Positions 16,262 to 25,766 are shown, counted from the first letter of the stretch. The stretch: DNA of 64,000 bases from Paeniglutamicibacter kerguelensis (GCF_017876535.1 NZ_JAGIOF010000001.1:3596001-3660000); one strand, 5' to 3'. The notes: generated from the letters alone by a model not told the origin. Made by a program: numbers and translations.

Positions 16262-17119
16262 ATGGAACAGGTGAACAAGATGTCTGGACATGCAATCACG
16301 GCCACAAACGTGGTCAAGGTATTCGGCGACAAGGCCGCACTCAAGGGCGTAGACCTCGCTATCGCACCGGGCGAAATGGTGGTGCTGCTGGGTCTCTCCG
16401 GGTCCGGGAAGTCGACCTTCCTGCGGCACGTGGACGGGCTGGAAACACCGACCAGCGGCACGTTGAACGTCCTGGGCCAGGACCTCACCACGCTCTCGGG
16501 CAAGGGCATGCGCCAGTTGCGCTCCAAGGTGGGCTTTGTCTTCCAGCAATTTGAACTTGTTCCATCCCTGACGGCACTTGAAAACGTGCTGACCGGTGCG
16601 CTGGCCACGCTCAGGGGTCCGCGCCTGGGCCTGGCAACCTACCCGCGCCGCCTGCGCGTGAAGGCGCTGGAAACCCTCGATCGGGTCGGGCTGCTCGAGC
16701 GCGCCTACGAGCGCGCCGACACGCTGTCCGGCGGGCAGCAGCAGCGCGTCGCCATTGCCCGCGCGCTCATGCAGGAACCCGAGATCCTGCTGGCCGACGA
16801 ACCCGTCGCCTCGCTGGATCCGGAATCAAGCAGGGTTGTCATGTCGCTGATCCGCGAAATCGCCCGCGAACGCAACCTCACGGTCCTGTGCTCGCTGCAC
16901 CAGGTGGATCTGGCCCTCTCCTGGGCCGACCGGATCATCGGGCTGCGCGATGGCGCCGTGGTCCTGGATACCCCGACGGCCGGCCTGGGCCGGGCACAGG
17001 TCATGGAGATCTACGGAAAGGTCTCGGCCGAACCGGAGGCCCCGGCGGCACCCGCCCAGGCCGAGGCGGAACCCAAGCACGCAGCATCCCTGGCCGTCAG
17101 CGGGGCAGCCTCCTCATGA
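16262..17119 (+). CDS. phnC: PhnC-type phosphonate/phosphate ABC transporter ATPase
   Basis: 285 residues. It has Walker A (GLSGSGKST, about residues 43-51), Q-loop (FQQFELVPSLTALENVL), signature LSGGQQQR and Walker B with DEPVASLDP, then a switch His in SLHQVDLAL. The PhnC-specific NVLTGAL segment is present. Start choice is uncertain: ATG 16262, GTG 16271 and ATG 16280 are in frame and close together, with GAAGGGG just before the first. A Pro/Ala-rich tail of about 35 residues extends past the ATPase core. Its stop overlaps the phnE start (ATGA), so production is coupled. Confidence 0.92.
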   Translation: MEQVNKMSGHAITATNVVKVFGDKAALKGVDLAIAPGEMVVLLGLSGSGKSTFLRHVDGLETPTSGTLNVLGQDLTTLSGKGMRQLRSKVGFVFQQFELVPSLTALENVLTGALATLRGPRLGLATYPRRLRVKALETLDRVGLLERAYERADTLSGGQQQRVAIARALMQEPEILLADEPVASLDPESSRVVMSLIREIARERNLTVLCSLHQVDLALSWADRIIGLRDGAVVLDTPTAGLGRAQVMEIYGKVSAEPEAPAAPAQAEAEPKHAASLAVSGAASS

Positions 17120-18825
17120 GCGTCGACACCCGGATTCCCACCCCGGTTCCCACGCCGGTGACCACACCGGTGGCGGGCAAGCCCGGGGCCCTGCCCCGGC
17201 CCACGCCCGAGCGCACCGCGGTGGTGCTGACCCTGCTGGCCATCGTGGGCATCTCCATCTACTCGCTGGCGAAGGCCGAGATCTCAATCGCCAACATGGT
17301 CGGGAGCATCGCCAATGCCGAGCGCTTCCTGGCCCGCGTCGGCACGGTCAAGTTCCCGCCCCTGGCGGAACTGCTGGAACTCACGGTTCTCACCCTGGGC
17401 CTGGTGTTGACCGGCACGCTGCTGGCCGCGGTCCTGTCCGTGCCGGTGGCCTACATCGCCGCGGCCAACACCACCCCCGGCCCGGCCTTCCAGGCCGCGG
17501 GCCGGTTCATCACGGTCTTCACCCGCGCCATCCCCGACGTCGTCTTCGCCATGGTGTTCATCCTGGTGTTTTCCATCGGCGCCCTGCCGGGCATCCTGGC
17601 CATCGGCCTGCACTCGATCGGCATGATTTCCAAGCTCTTCGCCGATGCGATCGAACAGATCGACGAGGGACCACGGCTGGCCATCAGGGCGGCCGGCGGT
17701 TCCAAGACCCAGGAATTCATCGGCGGCGTACTGCCGCAGGTGCTGCCGTCGTGGATCGCCACGGTGCTGCACCGCAACGACATCAACCTCCGCGGTTCGG
17801 TCATCCTAGGCTACGTGGGCGTGGTGGGCCTCGGCCTGGAAATGTCCCATGCGTTCAAGTCGCTGAACTACTCGCTGGGCGTCGGCATCGCGATCGTGAT
17901 GTTCATCCTCTGCGTGGCCATGGAACTGGTTTCCGGCGCCATTCGCAAGGTCCTGCTGGGACACGCCGCGAACACCACGCGCTCCACCGCCAAGCGCGCA
18001 ATGGCCCGCCGGGCCGCGCGCGCCGCCGCACCCCTGACGGTCCACTCGCGCAGGCCGTGGACGCCGGCCCGCGTGCGCAACCTGCTCTGGGGCTGGGGCG
18101 CCGTCGCCGTGGCAGTGGCCGGCGTGTGGGTCTGCGACATCAAGTGGAGCGACCTGATCGAGGTCTGGCCCAAGCTTCCGGCCATCATGGCACAGTTCTG
18201 GCCGCCCAATTTCGGCTCCTATGACTTCGCGACCATGGCCTCGGCCATGGGCAAGACGCTGGCCATCGCGCTGGCAGCGGTGATCCTGTCACTGGTCTTC
18301 TCCCTGGTGCTGGGCTCCTTAGCCGCACGCAACGTGGCACCGAACGATTCGGTGCGCGCGGGCTCGCGCCTGGCACTGGTGGCCATCCGCGGCGTCCCCG
18401 AGATCATCCTGGCGATCCTGCTCATCATAGTCACCGGGCTGGGCAGCCAGGCGGGCATCATCGCCCTGGCCTTCGCCGGCGTGGGGCTGCTGGGCAAACT
18501 GATCGCCGACTCGCTCGAGGAGGTGCAGACCGGTCCGCAGCGGGCACTCACCGCCACCGGCGCCACCCGGTTCCAAACCTACGTGTCCGCCACGCTGCCG
18601 CAGGGCGCCCGCGCCATCATCGGCCACAGCTTCTACCTGCTGGATTCCAACATCCGTGCCGCGACGATCCTCGGCATCGTCGGAGGCGGCGGCATCGGCT
18701 ACTACCTGCTCAATGCGGGCCAGGGGTCGAACTACCCGCTTGTCACCTCGATCGTGCTGATGATCCTGGTTGCCGGGCTCGCCGTCGAGGGCATCGCCAT
18801 GTGGGTGCGCAAGGTCTTGCGCTAG
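17116..18825 (+). CDS. phnE: Double-length PhnE permease (two fused permease domains)
   Basis: 569 residues from ATG at 17116; ordinary PhnE is about 270. After a Pro/Thr-rich N-terminus there are two complete permease halves, about residues 30-290 and 320-569. Each has the PhnE pattern: FTRAIPDVVFAMVFILVFSI with DAIEQIDEGPRLAIRAAGGS in the first, IRGVPEIILAILLIIVTGLG with DSLEEVQTGPQRALTATGAT in the second. An Arg/Ala-rich linker joins them. The fusion supplies both membrane domains of the importer in one chain. ATGA overlap with phnC; strong terminator at 18848. Confidence 0.92.
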   Translation: MSVDTRIPTPVPTPVTTPVAGKPGALPRPTPERTAVVLTLLAIVGISIYSLAKAEISIANMVGSIANAERFLARVGTVKFPPLAELLELTVLTLGLVLTGTLLAAVLSVPVAYIAAANTTPGPAFQAAGRFITVFTRAIPDVVFAMVFILVFSIGALPGILAIGLHSIGMISKLFADAIEQIDEGPRLAIRAAGGSKTQEFIGGVLPQVLPSWIATVLHRNDINLRGSVILGYVGVVGLGLEMSHAFKSLNYSLGVGIAIVMFILCVAMELVSGAIRKVLLGHAANTTRSTAKRAMARRAARAAAPLTVHSRRPWTPARVRNLLWGWGAVAVAVAGVWVCDIKWSDLIEVWPKLPAIMAQFWPPNFGSYDFATMASAMGKTLAIALAAVILSLVFSLVLGSLAARNVAPNDSVRAGSRLALVAIRGVPEIILAILLIIVTGLGSQAGIIALAFAGVGLLGKLIADSLEEVQTGPQRALTATGATRFQTYVSATLPQGARAIIGHSFYLLDSNIRAATILGIVGGGGIGYYLLNAGQGSNYPLVTSIVLMILVAGLAVEGIAMWVRKVLR

Positions 18826-18847
18826 GGCTTTCCCCCGCGACACGGCC

Positions 18848-18884
18848 ACAGGACCCCCGCGCACAATGCGCGGGGGTCCTGTTT
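18848..18884. terminator. Strong hairpin between phnE and the GH3 gene
   Basis: AGGACCCCCGCGCA (18850-18863) pairs perfectly with TGCGCGGGGGTCCT (18867-18880), CAA loop, then GTTTG. It lies between convergent genes and may serve both. Confidence 0.88.
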
Positions 18885-18896
18885 GATGATCAGGTC

Positions 18897-21170
18897 TTAC
18901 TGCTTCGCCGGCACTCCCGCCGCGGCAGCGGCACGTGCACCCTGAACGGCGCCAATCAACTGGGCCAGGCCTTCATGGGTCATCGGGGAGCCCGGGAAGT
19001 TGACCAGGCGCCCGATCGGCAGGGAGCCGAGCATCGTTGCCATCATCGACGAGGCCTCGTCGTCGCCCGAGCCGCCGGTGATCCCGGAGAGCGCGTCGCC
19101 GGCATGCTGGGCCATGATGGCGCCGCCGATGGGATCGGCCAGCAATTCGCCGAGGGTGGTTTCCGCGTTGATCGCAACCTGGACCACGTCGCCGGCCAGC
19201 TCGATGTCCGCGTTCAGGCGCACGTCGCGGCTCGAGGCGGCGGCCGAGACCTCGTAGGTTCCCGGCTCGACGGTCCAGCCGTCGACCCGGGTGTCCCAGT
19301 AGGCGAGTTCGGAACGGTCGACCAGCAACTCCACCTCGGTGCTTTCACCCGCAGCCAGTTCGACGCAGGCGAAGGCGGCGAGCGAGCGCGGCGGGCGTGC
19401 CACGCCGGAGCCCGGCAGGCCCACGTAGAGCTGCACGATTTCCCGTCCCGCGACGCTTCCGGTGTTGCGCAGGGTCACCGTGGCACGCAGTCCGTCGTCG
19501 TACCTCTGGACGTCAAGGTCCGTGTACTCGAAGTCGGTGTAGCTCAGCCCGTGTCCGAACGGGTAGCGCACCGCGGCCTTGCGGGCGTCGTGCCAGCGGT
19601 AGCCCACGAAGATGCCCTCACCGTAGCGCACGTGTCCGTGCTCGCCGGGGAAGTCCAGGGCCGCGGGGGTGTCCTCGAGGCGCAGCGGGATGGTCTCGGC
19701 CAGGCGGCCCGAGGGGTTCACCGCACCGGTGACGACGTCGGCCAGTGCGCCTCCGCCGGCCTGGCCGCCAAGCCAAGCGGCAAGCACTGCCGGCACCTCG
19801 TCGGCGAACGGCATTTCAACCACTCCGCCACCCACCAGGGCCACGGCGACCTTCGGGTTGGCCGCGCGCACTTCGTCGAGCAGCGCCAGCTGGACGGCCG
19901 GCAGTTGCAGGTCCGCCCGGTCAAAGCCCTCGGATTCGACGGCGCTTGGCAAGCCAAGCAGGAAGATGACGGTGTCGGCCCGGCCGGCTGCCGCCGCCGC
20001 CTCGGCGAAGAGTTCAGCTTCCGGGGCCGCGTCCACCGCCAGCGAGTAGCCGGGGGCGAACTCGACGGCCCCGACGCCCGGGGCGGCCTTTAGTTCGTCG
20101 AGGAAGTTTTCCACGCGGGTCGGGTTCACCTGCGAGGAGCCCGCACCCTGGTAGCGCGGGGTGCGCGCGAATTCGCCGATCACCGCGATGTCCGTTCCTG
20201 CCGGCACGGGCAGCAGACCGCCCTCGTTCTTCAGCAGCACGATTCCCTTGCCGGCGGCCTCGCGGGCCAGGGCGTGGTTCGCCTCGAGGTCCGCGGGTCC
20301 CTCGGCGGGCCGGGCCCGCTTGGCGAATTCAGCCAGGCGCACGACGCTTTCATCGAGCACCGATTCCTCGAGTTCGCCCGAGGCAATGGCGTCGGAGATC
20401 CGCTGGATGCTGTTGCCCGGGTTGCCCGGCATTTCCAGGTCCAGGCCCGCTTTGAGGGAACGCACCCGGTCGGTGACGGCTCCCCAGTCGGAGACGACGA
20501 TGCCGTCGAAGCCCCAGTCCTCGCGCAGCACATCGGTGAGCAGCCAGCGGTTTTCCGCCGCGGAGACGCCGTTGATGCGGTTGTAGGAGCACATGACGGT
20601 CCACGGGCTGGCGTTGCGGACCACGCGTTCGAAGGCGCGCAGGTAGATCTCGCGCAGCGGCCGAGGGTCGACGTCCGCGGAGACCCGCATGCGGTCGGCT
20701 TCCTGGTTGTTCGCGGCAAAGTGCTTGACGGAGGCTCCCACGTCCCGGGACTGCAGCCCGTCGACCAGTGCCGAGCCCAGCACGCCGGAGACCAGCGGGT
20801 CCTCGGAGAGGTACTCGAAGTTGCGGCCGCACAGGGGCGAACGCTTGATGTTGACGCCCGGGCCAAGCACCACGCCCACGCCCTGGGCGCGTGCCTCGGC
20901 ACCGATGGCCGCTCCCACGCGTTCGAGCAGGGAGACGTCGAAGCTTGATCCCAGGGTCACGGCCGGCGGGAAGCAGGTTGCGGGCACGGAATCCGCGAGC
21001 CCCAGGTGGTCGGTGGCGCCGGTCTGCAGGCGCAGGCCGTGGGGTCCGTCGGTGAGGATCACCGACGGCAGCCCCGCGGAGGCATGGCCGGAAGTGCTCC
21101 AAAAATCGCGACCCGTTGTCAATGATGCTTTTTCCTGGATTGTCAGCTCGGTCGGGATCATTGCGTTCAT
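18897..21170 (-). CDS. Glycoside hydrolase family 3 (beta-glucosidase-like)
   Basis: 757 residues, no signal peptide, so probably cytoplasmic. The GH3 N-terminal domain contains LTDGPHGLRLQ (about 39-49), KHFAANNQE (149-157) and the nucleophile Asp228 in VVSDWGAV. The C-terminal domain and a fibronectin-III-like tail (DGLRATVTLRNTGSVAGREI, GLPGSGVARPPRSL) follow. GH3 enzymes remove terminal beta-glucose, xylose or related sugars from short oligosaccharides or glycosides. GAGGAC lies a few bases before the ATG. The last 60 residues (helical, ending AAAGVPAKQ) go beyond the usual fibronectin-III end. Divergent from a carboxylesterase. Confidence 0.93.
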   Translation of the reverse strand: MNAMIPTELTIQEKASLTTGRDFWSTSGHASAGLPSVILTDGPHGLRLQTGATDHLGLADSVPATCFPPAVTLGSSFDVSLLERVGAAIGAEARAQGVGVVLGPGVNIKRSPLCGRNFEYLSEDPLVSGVLGSALVDGLQSRDVGASVKHFAANNQEADRMRVSADVDPRPLREIYLRAFERVVRNASPWTVMCSYNRINGVSAAENRWLLTDVLREDWGFDGIVVSDWGAVTDRVRSLKAGLDLEMPGNPGNSIQRISDAIASGELEESVLDESVVRLAEFAKRARPAEGPADLEANHALAREAAGKGIVLLKNEGGLLPVPAGTDIAVIGEFARTPRYQGAGSSQVNPTRVENFLDELKAAPGVGAVEFAPGYSLAVDAAPEAELFAEAAAAAGRADTVIFLLGLPSAVESEGFDRADLQLPAVQLALLDEVRAANPKVAVALVGGGVVEMPFADEVPAVLAAWLGGQAGGGALADVVTGAVNPSGRLAETIPLRLEDTPAALDFPGEHGHVRYGEGIFVGYRWHDARKAAVRYPFGHGLSYTDFEYTDLDVQRYDDGLRATVTLRNTGSVAGREIVQLYVGLPGSGVARPPRSLAAFACVELAAGESTEVELLVDRSELAYWDTRVDGWTVEPGTYEVSAAASSRDVRLNADIELAGDVVQVAINAETTLGELLADPIGGAIMAQHAGDALSGITGGSGDDEASSMMATMLGSLPIGRLVNFPGSPMTHEGLAQLIGAVQGARAAAAAGVPAKQ

Positions 21171-21324
21171 TTGCTGTCCTCGTGTCTGTTCCGGCGGTCA
21201 CAACACCGCATTTTGAAATACCGTACAACACTCGGGATTTTGCCACAAGCATCGGCTAGTCTTGCGCTGGGACGTCACGGACGCCGCCGCCAACAACCTT
21301 TGTTCCAACAGATCAGGAGCCACG

Positions 21325-22824
21325 ATGTCAGCAGAACAAAGCACCGAACAGGACCAGCTGATCATCGGCACCCCGCTGGGTCGCATGCGCGGCATCCGGC
21401 GGCCCGTCGAGGGCCGCAACGACATCACGTCATTCATGGGCATCCCCTTCGCCCAGGCCCCGGTGGGCGATCTCCGCTTCGCCGCCCCGGTTCCCGTCGG
21501 CCCGTGGGACGGAATCCGCGACGCGCTCGCCTTCGGTCCCACGCCGCAGCGCGGGGACCCCGGCGTGACGCTGATCCCCGAGCCCAGCGTGCCCGGCGAA
21601 TCCACGCTCAACCTCAACGTCACCACCCCCGCGGCGGGAGACAGCGACGCAAGGCTTCCGGTGCTCGTCTGGATCCACGGCGGCGGCTTCTTCGCCGGCT
21701 CCCCCGCAAGCCCCTGGTACAACAGCACCGGGTTCGCCCGCGACGGGGTCGTCTCGGTCGTGGTGTCCTACCGGCTGGGCTTCGACGGGTTCGGGCACAT
21801 CCCCGGTGCGCCGGAGAACCGCGGGGTGCGCGACTGGCTCTGCGCCCTTGAATGGGTGCGCGAGAACATCTCGGCATTCGGCGGCGACCCGGACCAAGTC
21901 ACCATCGCCGGACAGTCGGCAGGCGGCGGCGCGGTGCTCACGCTGCTGGGCATGCCCGCGGCCCGCGGACTCTTCCGCGGTGCCATCTCGCTTTCCGGCG
22001 CACTGGCCGATGTCAGCCTGCCGCGGGCCAAGGAGCTGACCGACACCATCGCCAAGGAAGCCGGGGTGAGCGCGGACCTCGAGGGCTTCCGCTCGGTGCC
22101 CGAGGAAAAGCTCATCGAGCTGCAACTGAAGAACACCAGCCTCACGGCAAAGGGCGCCCTGCAGAAGATGCTCGACGAGGGGCTCTCGCTCGGCCCCGTT
22201 GTCGACGGGGACCTACTCCCCCGCCCGACTACCGAGGCGCTGGCCGCGGGCCACGGCAGCGACGTCCCGCTGTGGCTTTCGGCCACCGACGACGAATTCG
22301 CCATGGCCTTTAGCAAGGCGGCAAAGTTCCTTCGTTTCCTGCCGGCTGGCCGCATGATCACCAAGATGGGCGGGACCAAGGAGGCCCGCCGCGCCTGGAT
22401 GACCCACAACGCGGACGTCAAGGCGCTGGGCACCGCCGCCGTCATGGGGCGCTTCCTGACCGACCGGATGTTCCGCGTTGCCTTGGCCGAACTCGCCGAT
22501 ACGCGCAGCAGCACCCCCACCTGGGTCTCGCGCTTCAGCTGGCGCACCCCGGTGTTCTCGGCGGCGGTCCACTGCCTGGACGTGCCGTTCTTCTTCGACT
22601 GTCTGGGCTCGGAAAAGGTCGAGCCGCTGGCGGGCCCCATTCCCCCGCAGGAACTGGCCGACACGCTGCATGCCGCGGCACTGAGTTTCATCAGGGATTC
22701 AAACCCGGGCTGGGAGCCATACGGTGCGGAGGAAAAGTTCACCCGGATCTTCGACAGCTACACCCGCACCGTCAAGGACGGCTACGCCAGCGTCCGGGCA
22801 CTGCGCCCCGGGGCCTCGGTCTAG
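21325..22824 (+). CDS. Type-B carboxylesterase (pNB-esterase family)
   Basis: 499 residues from ATG at 21325 with AGGAG upstream. Alpha/beta hydrolase of the carboxylesterase B type: N-terminal GTPLGRMRGIRR and FMGIPFAQAPVGDLRFAAP, oxyanion loop HGGGF (about 118-122), nucleophile Ser198 in GQSAGGG. No signal peptide is visible, so intracellular. It hydrolyses carboxylic esters; the natural substrate is unknown. It lies back to back with the GH3 gene with about 150 bp between starts, so the two may respond to the same glycoside ester. A terminator follows. Confidence 0.92.
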   Translation: MSAEQSTEQDQLIIGTPLGRMRGIRRPVEGRNDITSFMGIPFAQAPVGDLRFAAPVPVGPWDGIRDALAFGPTPQRGDPGVTLIPEPSVPGESTLNLNVTTPAAGDSDARLPVLVWIHGGGFFAGSPASPWYNSTGFARDGVVSVVVSYRLGFDGFGHIPGAPENRGVRDWLCALEWVRENISAFGGDPDQVTIAGQSAGGGAVLTLLGMPAARGLFRGAISLSGALADVSLPRAKELTDTIAKEAGVSADLEGFRSVPEEKLIELQLKNTSLTAKGALQKMLDEGLSLGPVVDGDLLPRPTTEALAAGHGSDVPLWLSATDDEFAMAFSKAAKFLRFLPAGRMITKMGGTKEARRAWMTHNADVKALGTAAVMGRFLTDRMFRVALAELADTRSSTPTWVSRFSWRTPVFSAAVHCLDVPFFFDCLGSEKVEPLAGPIPPQELADTLHAAALSFIRDSNPGWEPYGAEEKFTRIFDSYTRTVKDGYASVRALRPGASV

Positions 22825-22841
22825 TCCGCCCCCGCGAATCG

Positions 22842-22883
22842 AAAGCGACCCTTGCCATCCAACGGACGGCAAGGGTCGCTTTG
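22842..22883. terminator. Hairpin between the carboxylesterase and M20 peptidase genes
   Basis: AAAGCGACCCTTGCC (22842-22856) pairs with GGCAAGGGTCGCTTT (22868-22882), flanked by A and T bases so it can act on both strands. Confidence 0.85.
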
Positions 22884-22892
22884 CTGTGGAAG

Positions 22893-24062
22893 TCAGTCTT
22901 GCGACAGGTGGCGTCGCAGGATCCCCGCAACCAACGCCGCCCGGTCGGGAACGTCGGCCAGCACAATATGCTCGTGGCGCGCGTGCGGCCCCCCGCCGCT
23001 GGCGCCCAGCCCGTCCAGCACCGGCAAGCCCAGTGCGGCGATGAAGTTGGCATCGCTGCCGCCACCCACGCTGATGCCCTCGAGCGGTTCGCGCAGTTCG
23101 GACGAAACCTCGTGCGCCATCTCCCACAGCGGGCGGCTCACCGAGGTGAACTGCATGGGCGGGCGGTTCCAGCCGCCGGTGACCTCCACCTCGATGCGCG
23201 GGTCGCTGGCCTCCAGCGAGGCGAAGAGTTCGGCCACGCGGTCGGCCTCGGCCGTGGTGGAGGCGCGCACGTCGGCCACGCAGTGCGCGGCCCCGGCAAC
23301 CACGTTGCGGGTGGTGCCGCCACCGATGACGCCGACGTTGATGGTGGTGCCGGCCTTGTGGTCCTGTGCGGCGACGAGTTCGGGGATCAGCTCGGCCAGC
23401 GCGTGGATGGCGCTGGCCCCGCCCAGCGGGTCGTTCCCTGCGTGGGATTCGATGCCCGAGATGTTCACGGTGAACGCGCCGACACCCTTGCGTTCGGTCT
23501 TCACGTCCCATCCGACGCCCGGCTCCAGCACCAGGGTGGAGAGCGCCGAGGCCGCGGCCTTCTCGATGACCGGGCGGGAGACCGGGCTGCCGATTTCCTC
23601 GTCCCCGTTGAAGATGAAGCGCACCGGCGGGTGGGCGGCGCCCGATTCGCGCAGGGCGCGCAGCGCCCACACCGCGGTGACGAGCCCGGCCTTCATGTCG
23701 TAGGCGCCGGGCCCGGTGGCGGTCCCGTCGTCGCGGATGGTGAAGGGCCATTCGGCCAGGGTTCCGGCCGGCCACACGGTGTCGTAGTGGCCCACCAGCA
23801 GCACGCCGGCGCTGCCCGGATCCCCGTAGGTCACATCGATGGCGTCCCCGTGGCCCTCAAGCTTGTGGCGCACCAACCTGTCCGGTTCCCCGAGCCGCTC
23901 GCGCATCCAGGCAGTGATGGCCCCGGCCGCGGTGTCCAGCAGCTCCAGGTCCCGGCTGGGGGTTTCGTAACCCACCAGCATGGCCACGTCGGCGACCATA
24001 TCCTCGGCGTGGGCCTTGGCCCAGTCATGGATGTCGGTCGTTGTCACGTCGATGCCTAGCAC
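22893..24062 (-). CDS. M20-family metallopeptidase (glutamate carboxypeptidase-like)
   Basis: 389 residues from GTG at 24062, preceded by GAAAGAGG. The frame is open further upstream but would overlap the transporter gene. Zinc-site residues of the M20 family are visible: His in LVGHYDTVW, bridging Asp in YDMKAG, general base and ligand Glu in NGDEEIGS, and the last His in GGGPHARHEH. The dimerisation domain lies between. Relatives include carboxypeptidase G2, which removes C-terminal glutamate from folates and aminobenzoyl-glutamate. It follows the AbgT transporter gene by 44 bp, so the pair probably imports and cleaves an N-acyl-glutamate or dipeptide. Confidence 0.9.
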   Translation of the reverse strand: MLGIDVTTTDIHDWAKAHAEDMVADVAMLVGYETPSRDLELLDTAAGAITAWMRERLGEPDRLVRHKLEGHGDAIDVTYGDPGSAGVLLVGHYDTVWPAGTLAEWPFTIRDDGTATGPGAYDMKAGLVTAVWALRALRESGAAHPPVRFIFNGDEEIGSPVSRPVIEKAAASALSTLVLEPGVGWDVKTERKGVGAFTVNISGIESHAGNDPLGGASAIHALAELIPELVAAQDHKAGTTINVGVIGGGTTRNVVAGAAHCVADVRASTTAEADRVAELFASLEASDPRIEVEVTGGWNRPPMQFTSVSRPLWEMAHEVSSELREPLEGISVGGGSDANFIAALGLPVLDGLGASGGGPHARHEHIVLADVPDRAALVAGILRRHLSQD

Positions 24063-24106
24063 GTACGCCTCTTTCGTTCTTGCTTTGATGTCGTCACGGG
24101 CCGGTC

Positions 24107-25660
24107 TTAGCGAACCGGGGCGCCGGGGCCCAGCGGGATGCCCAGGGCGTACCAGCCTAGGAACATCAGGGTCCAGACCGCCAGGTTGATCACCGTCAGC
24201 GGCAGCACCAGCGACATCAGCGTGCCGATGCCGGCCGATGGCCGCACGCGGCGGATGAATTCCAGGGCGATCACGAAGTAGGGGCTCATCGGGGTCAGCG
24301 AGTTGGTCGGCGCGTCGGCGATGCGGAAGAGCGCCTGGCTGGTCTCGGGGTAGATGTTCAGCAGCATGAGCATCGGCACCAGCACCGGGCCGATCAGCGA
24401 CCACATGGCGATGCCGCTGGTGAGCAGCAGGTTCATGATGCTGATGAGCAGGATGGCGCCGACGAAGATCAACATGACGGGCGCGTCGACGGAATTCAGC
24501 GCGTTCGCGCCGCCGATGGCCACCAGCTGGCCGACGTTGGTCCACTTGAAGTAGCCAAGGAACTGGGAAACGGCAAAGAAGAGCACGATCACGGGGACCA
24601 GGTCGCGCACGCCCTGGCCCATCAGGTCCGGGACGTCGCGGGCCGAGCGGATGGTGCCCACGGTCTTTCCGTAGACGATGCCGACCACCGCGAAGAAGAG
24701 CATCAGGAACACGGCGACGTTGTCCATGAGCGGGGAGTCCACGATGGAACCGCCCTCGCCGCGCAGCGGGGAAGCCTGGGGCACCACGGAGAGCACCAGC
24801 AGGGCCATGAAGATGGCCGCGGCAATGCCTGCCCGGCGCACGCCCCGGCGCTCGATGGGGTTGAGTTTCATGTCGGGGATGCCGGTCGGGTCGGTCAGGT
24901 CCGGGATGACCTTGTTCATGGCTTCGACGCGGCGGGCCACGATCAGCTCGGTCACGATGGTGATCGAAATGGCGAGCACGAAGGAGGACACGACGCCGAA
25001 GAAGTAGTTTGCTACGGGGGAAACCACATAGTTAGGATCAATGGTCTGCGCCGCTGCCGTGGTCAGGCCGGCGTAGACGGCGTCGGACCCCTCGATGATC
25101 GGGCTGACGCTGCCCGCGCCGCCGACGGCCACGTATGCGACGATGGCACCGATGACAGGGCTGCGGCCCACCGACCTGAAAGCGATCATGCCCAGCGGAA
25201 TCATGACGATGAATGCCGCATCAGAGGCGATGTGGGCGAACATGGAGGTCAGCGCCACGGTGAACGTCACCATCTTTGCTGGCACGCGTGCCAGCATTGA
25301 GCGCATGACGGCGGTGAGCAGGCCGCCCTTGTCCGCAATGGCGACGCCGAGCATGACCACCAGGATCAGGCCCAGCGGCGGGAAGGTGATGAAGTTCTTG
25401 ATAAGGTCGCCGAGTATCAGCTCAAGGCCCTCGGCCGAAAGCAGGTTGCGCGCCTTGATCGTTTCCCCGGTGGCCGGCGAGACCGCCGAGACGTCCAAGG
25501 CAGCCAGCAGGGCGCTGACGAGCATGAGCACGACGCTCAGTCCCATGAAGAGCCAGAAGGGGTGCGGCAGCCTGTTGCCCAACTGTTCCACGGCATCCAT
25601 GAACTTCAACATGGCACCAATTCCGCGACGGGGCTTTTTAGTCTCCGTCTCCACTTCCAT
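24107..25660 (-). CDS. abgT: AbgT-family transporter (p-aminobenzoyl-glutamate type)
   Basis: 517 residues from ATG at 25660; a TTG six codons earlier is also in frame. About twelve hydrophobic spans. The AbgT pattern is clear: LEQ-GNRLPHPFWLFMGLSV near the N-terminus, then IASDAAFIVMIPLGMIAF with GRSPVIGAIVAYVAVGGAGS, and PTNSLTPMSPYFVIALEF near the end. E. coli AbgT imports p-aminobenzoyl-glutamate; other members export sulfonamides. Being followed by an M20 peptidase favours import and cleavage. Divergent from an Lrp-type regulator with repeated AGTGGTGA motifs between them. Confidence 0.92.
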   Translation of the reverse strand: MEVETETKKPRRGIGAMLKFMDAVEQLGNRLPHPFWLFMGLSVVLMLVSALLAALDVSAVSPATGETIKARNLLSAEGLELILGDLIKNFITFPPLGLILVVMLGVAIADKGGLLTAVMRSMLARVPAKMVTFTVALTSMFAHIASDAAFIVMIPLGMIAFRSVGRSPVIGAIVAYVAVGGAGSVSPIIEGSDAVYAGLTTAAAQTIDPNYVVSPVANYFFGVVSSFVLAISITIVTELIVARRVEAMNKVIPDLTDPTGIPDMKLNPIERRGVRRAGIAAAIFMALLVLSVVPQASPLRGEGGSIVDSPLMDNVAVFLMLFFAVVGIVYGKTVGTIRSARDVPDLMGQGVRDLVPVIVLFFAVSQFLGYFKWTNVGQLVAIGGANALNSVDAPVMLIFVGAILLISIMNLLLTSGIAMWSLIGPVLVPMLMLLNIYPETSQALFRIADAPTNSLTPMSPYFVIALEFIRRVRPSAGIGTLMSLVLPLTVINLAVWTLMFLGWYALGIPLGPGAPVR

Positions 25661-25747
25661 CACCACAAGCCAATCCAATCAATAATTTCAACCAGCCACA
25701 CCACATTTAGTGGTGATTGTTGTCACGACAGGCAACTATAGTGGTGA
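25660..25747. promoter_or_regulatory. Repeated half sites between abgT and the Lrp-type gene
   Basis: TAGTGGTGA occurs twice in direct orientation (25708-25716 and 25739-25747), 31 bp apart or about three helical turns. The inverted TCACCAC lies at 25660-25666. Phased repeats of this kind suit a multimeric Lrp regulator. One copy overlaps the start of the transporter gene, another sits directly before the Lrp ribosome-binding site. Confidence 0.5.
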
Positions 25748-25766
25748 AATATCCCAAGGAGGAAAT

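Noticed and set aside
21115..21140. TGTCAATGATG element near the GH3 start as a sixth copy of the nested operator
   Set aside because: The right half site is absent and no outer half sites occur at the expected spacing; it lies within coding sequence.
22699..23775. Second minus-strand frame (358 codons) over the M20 peptidase
   Set aside because: Arg/Gly-rich without domains; the overlapping frame carries all M20 metal ligands.
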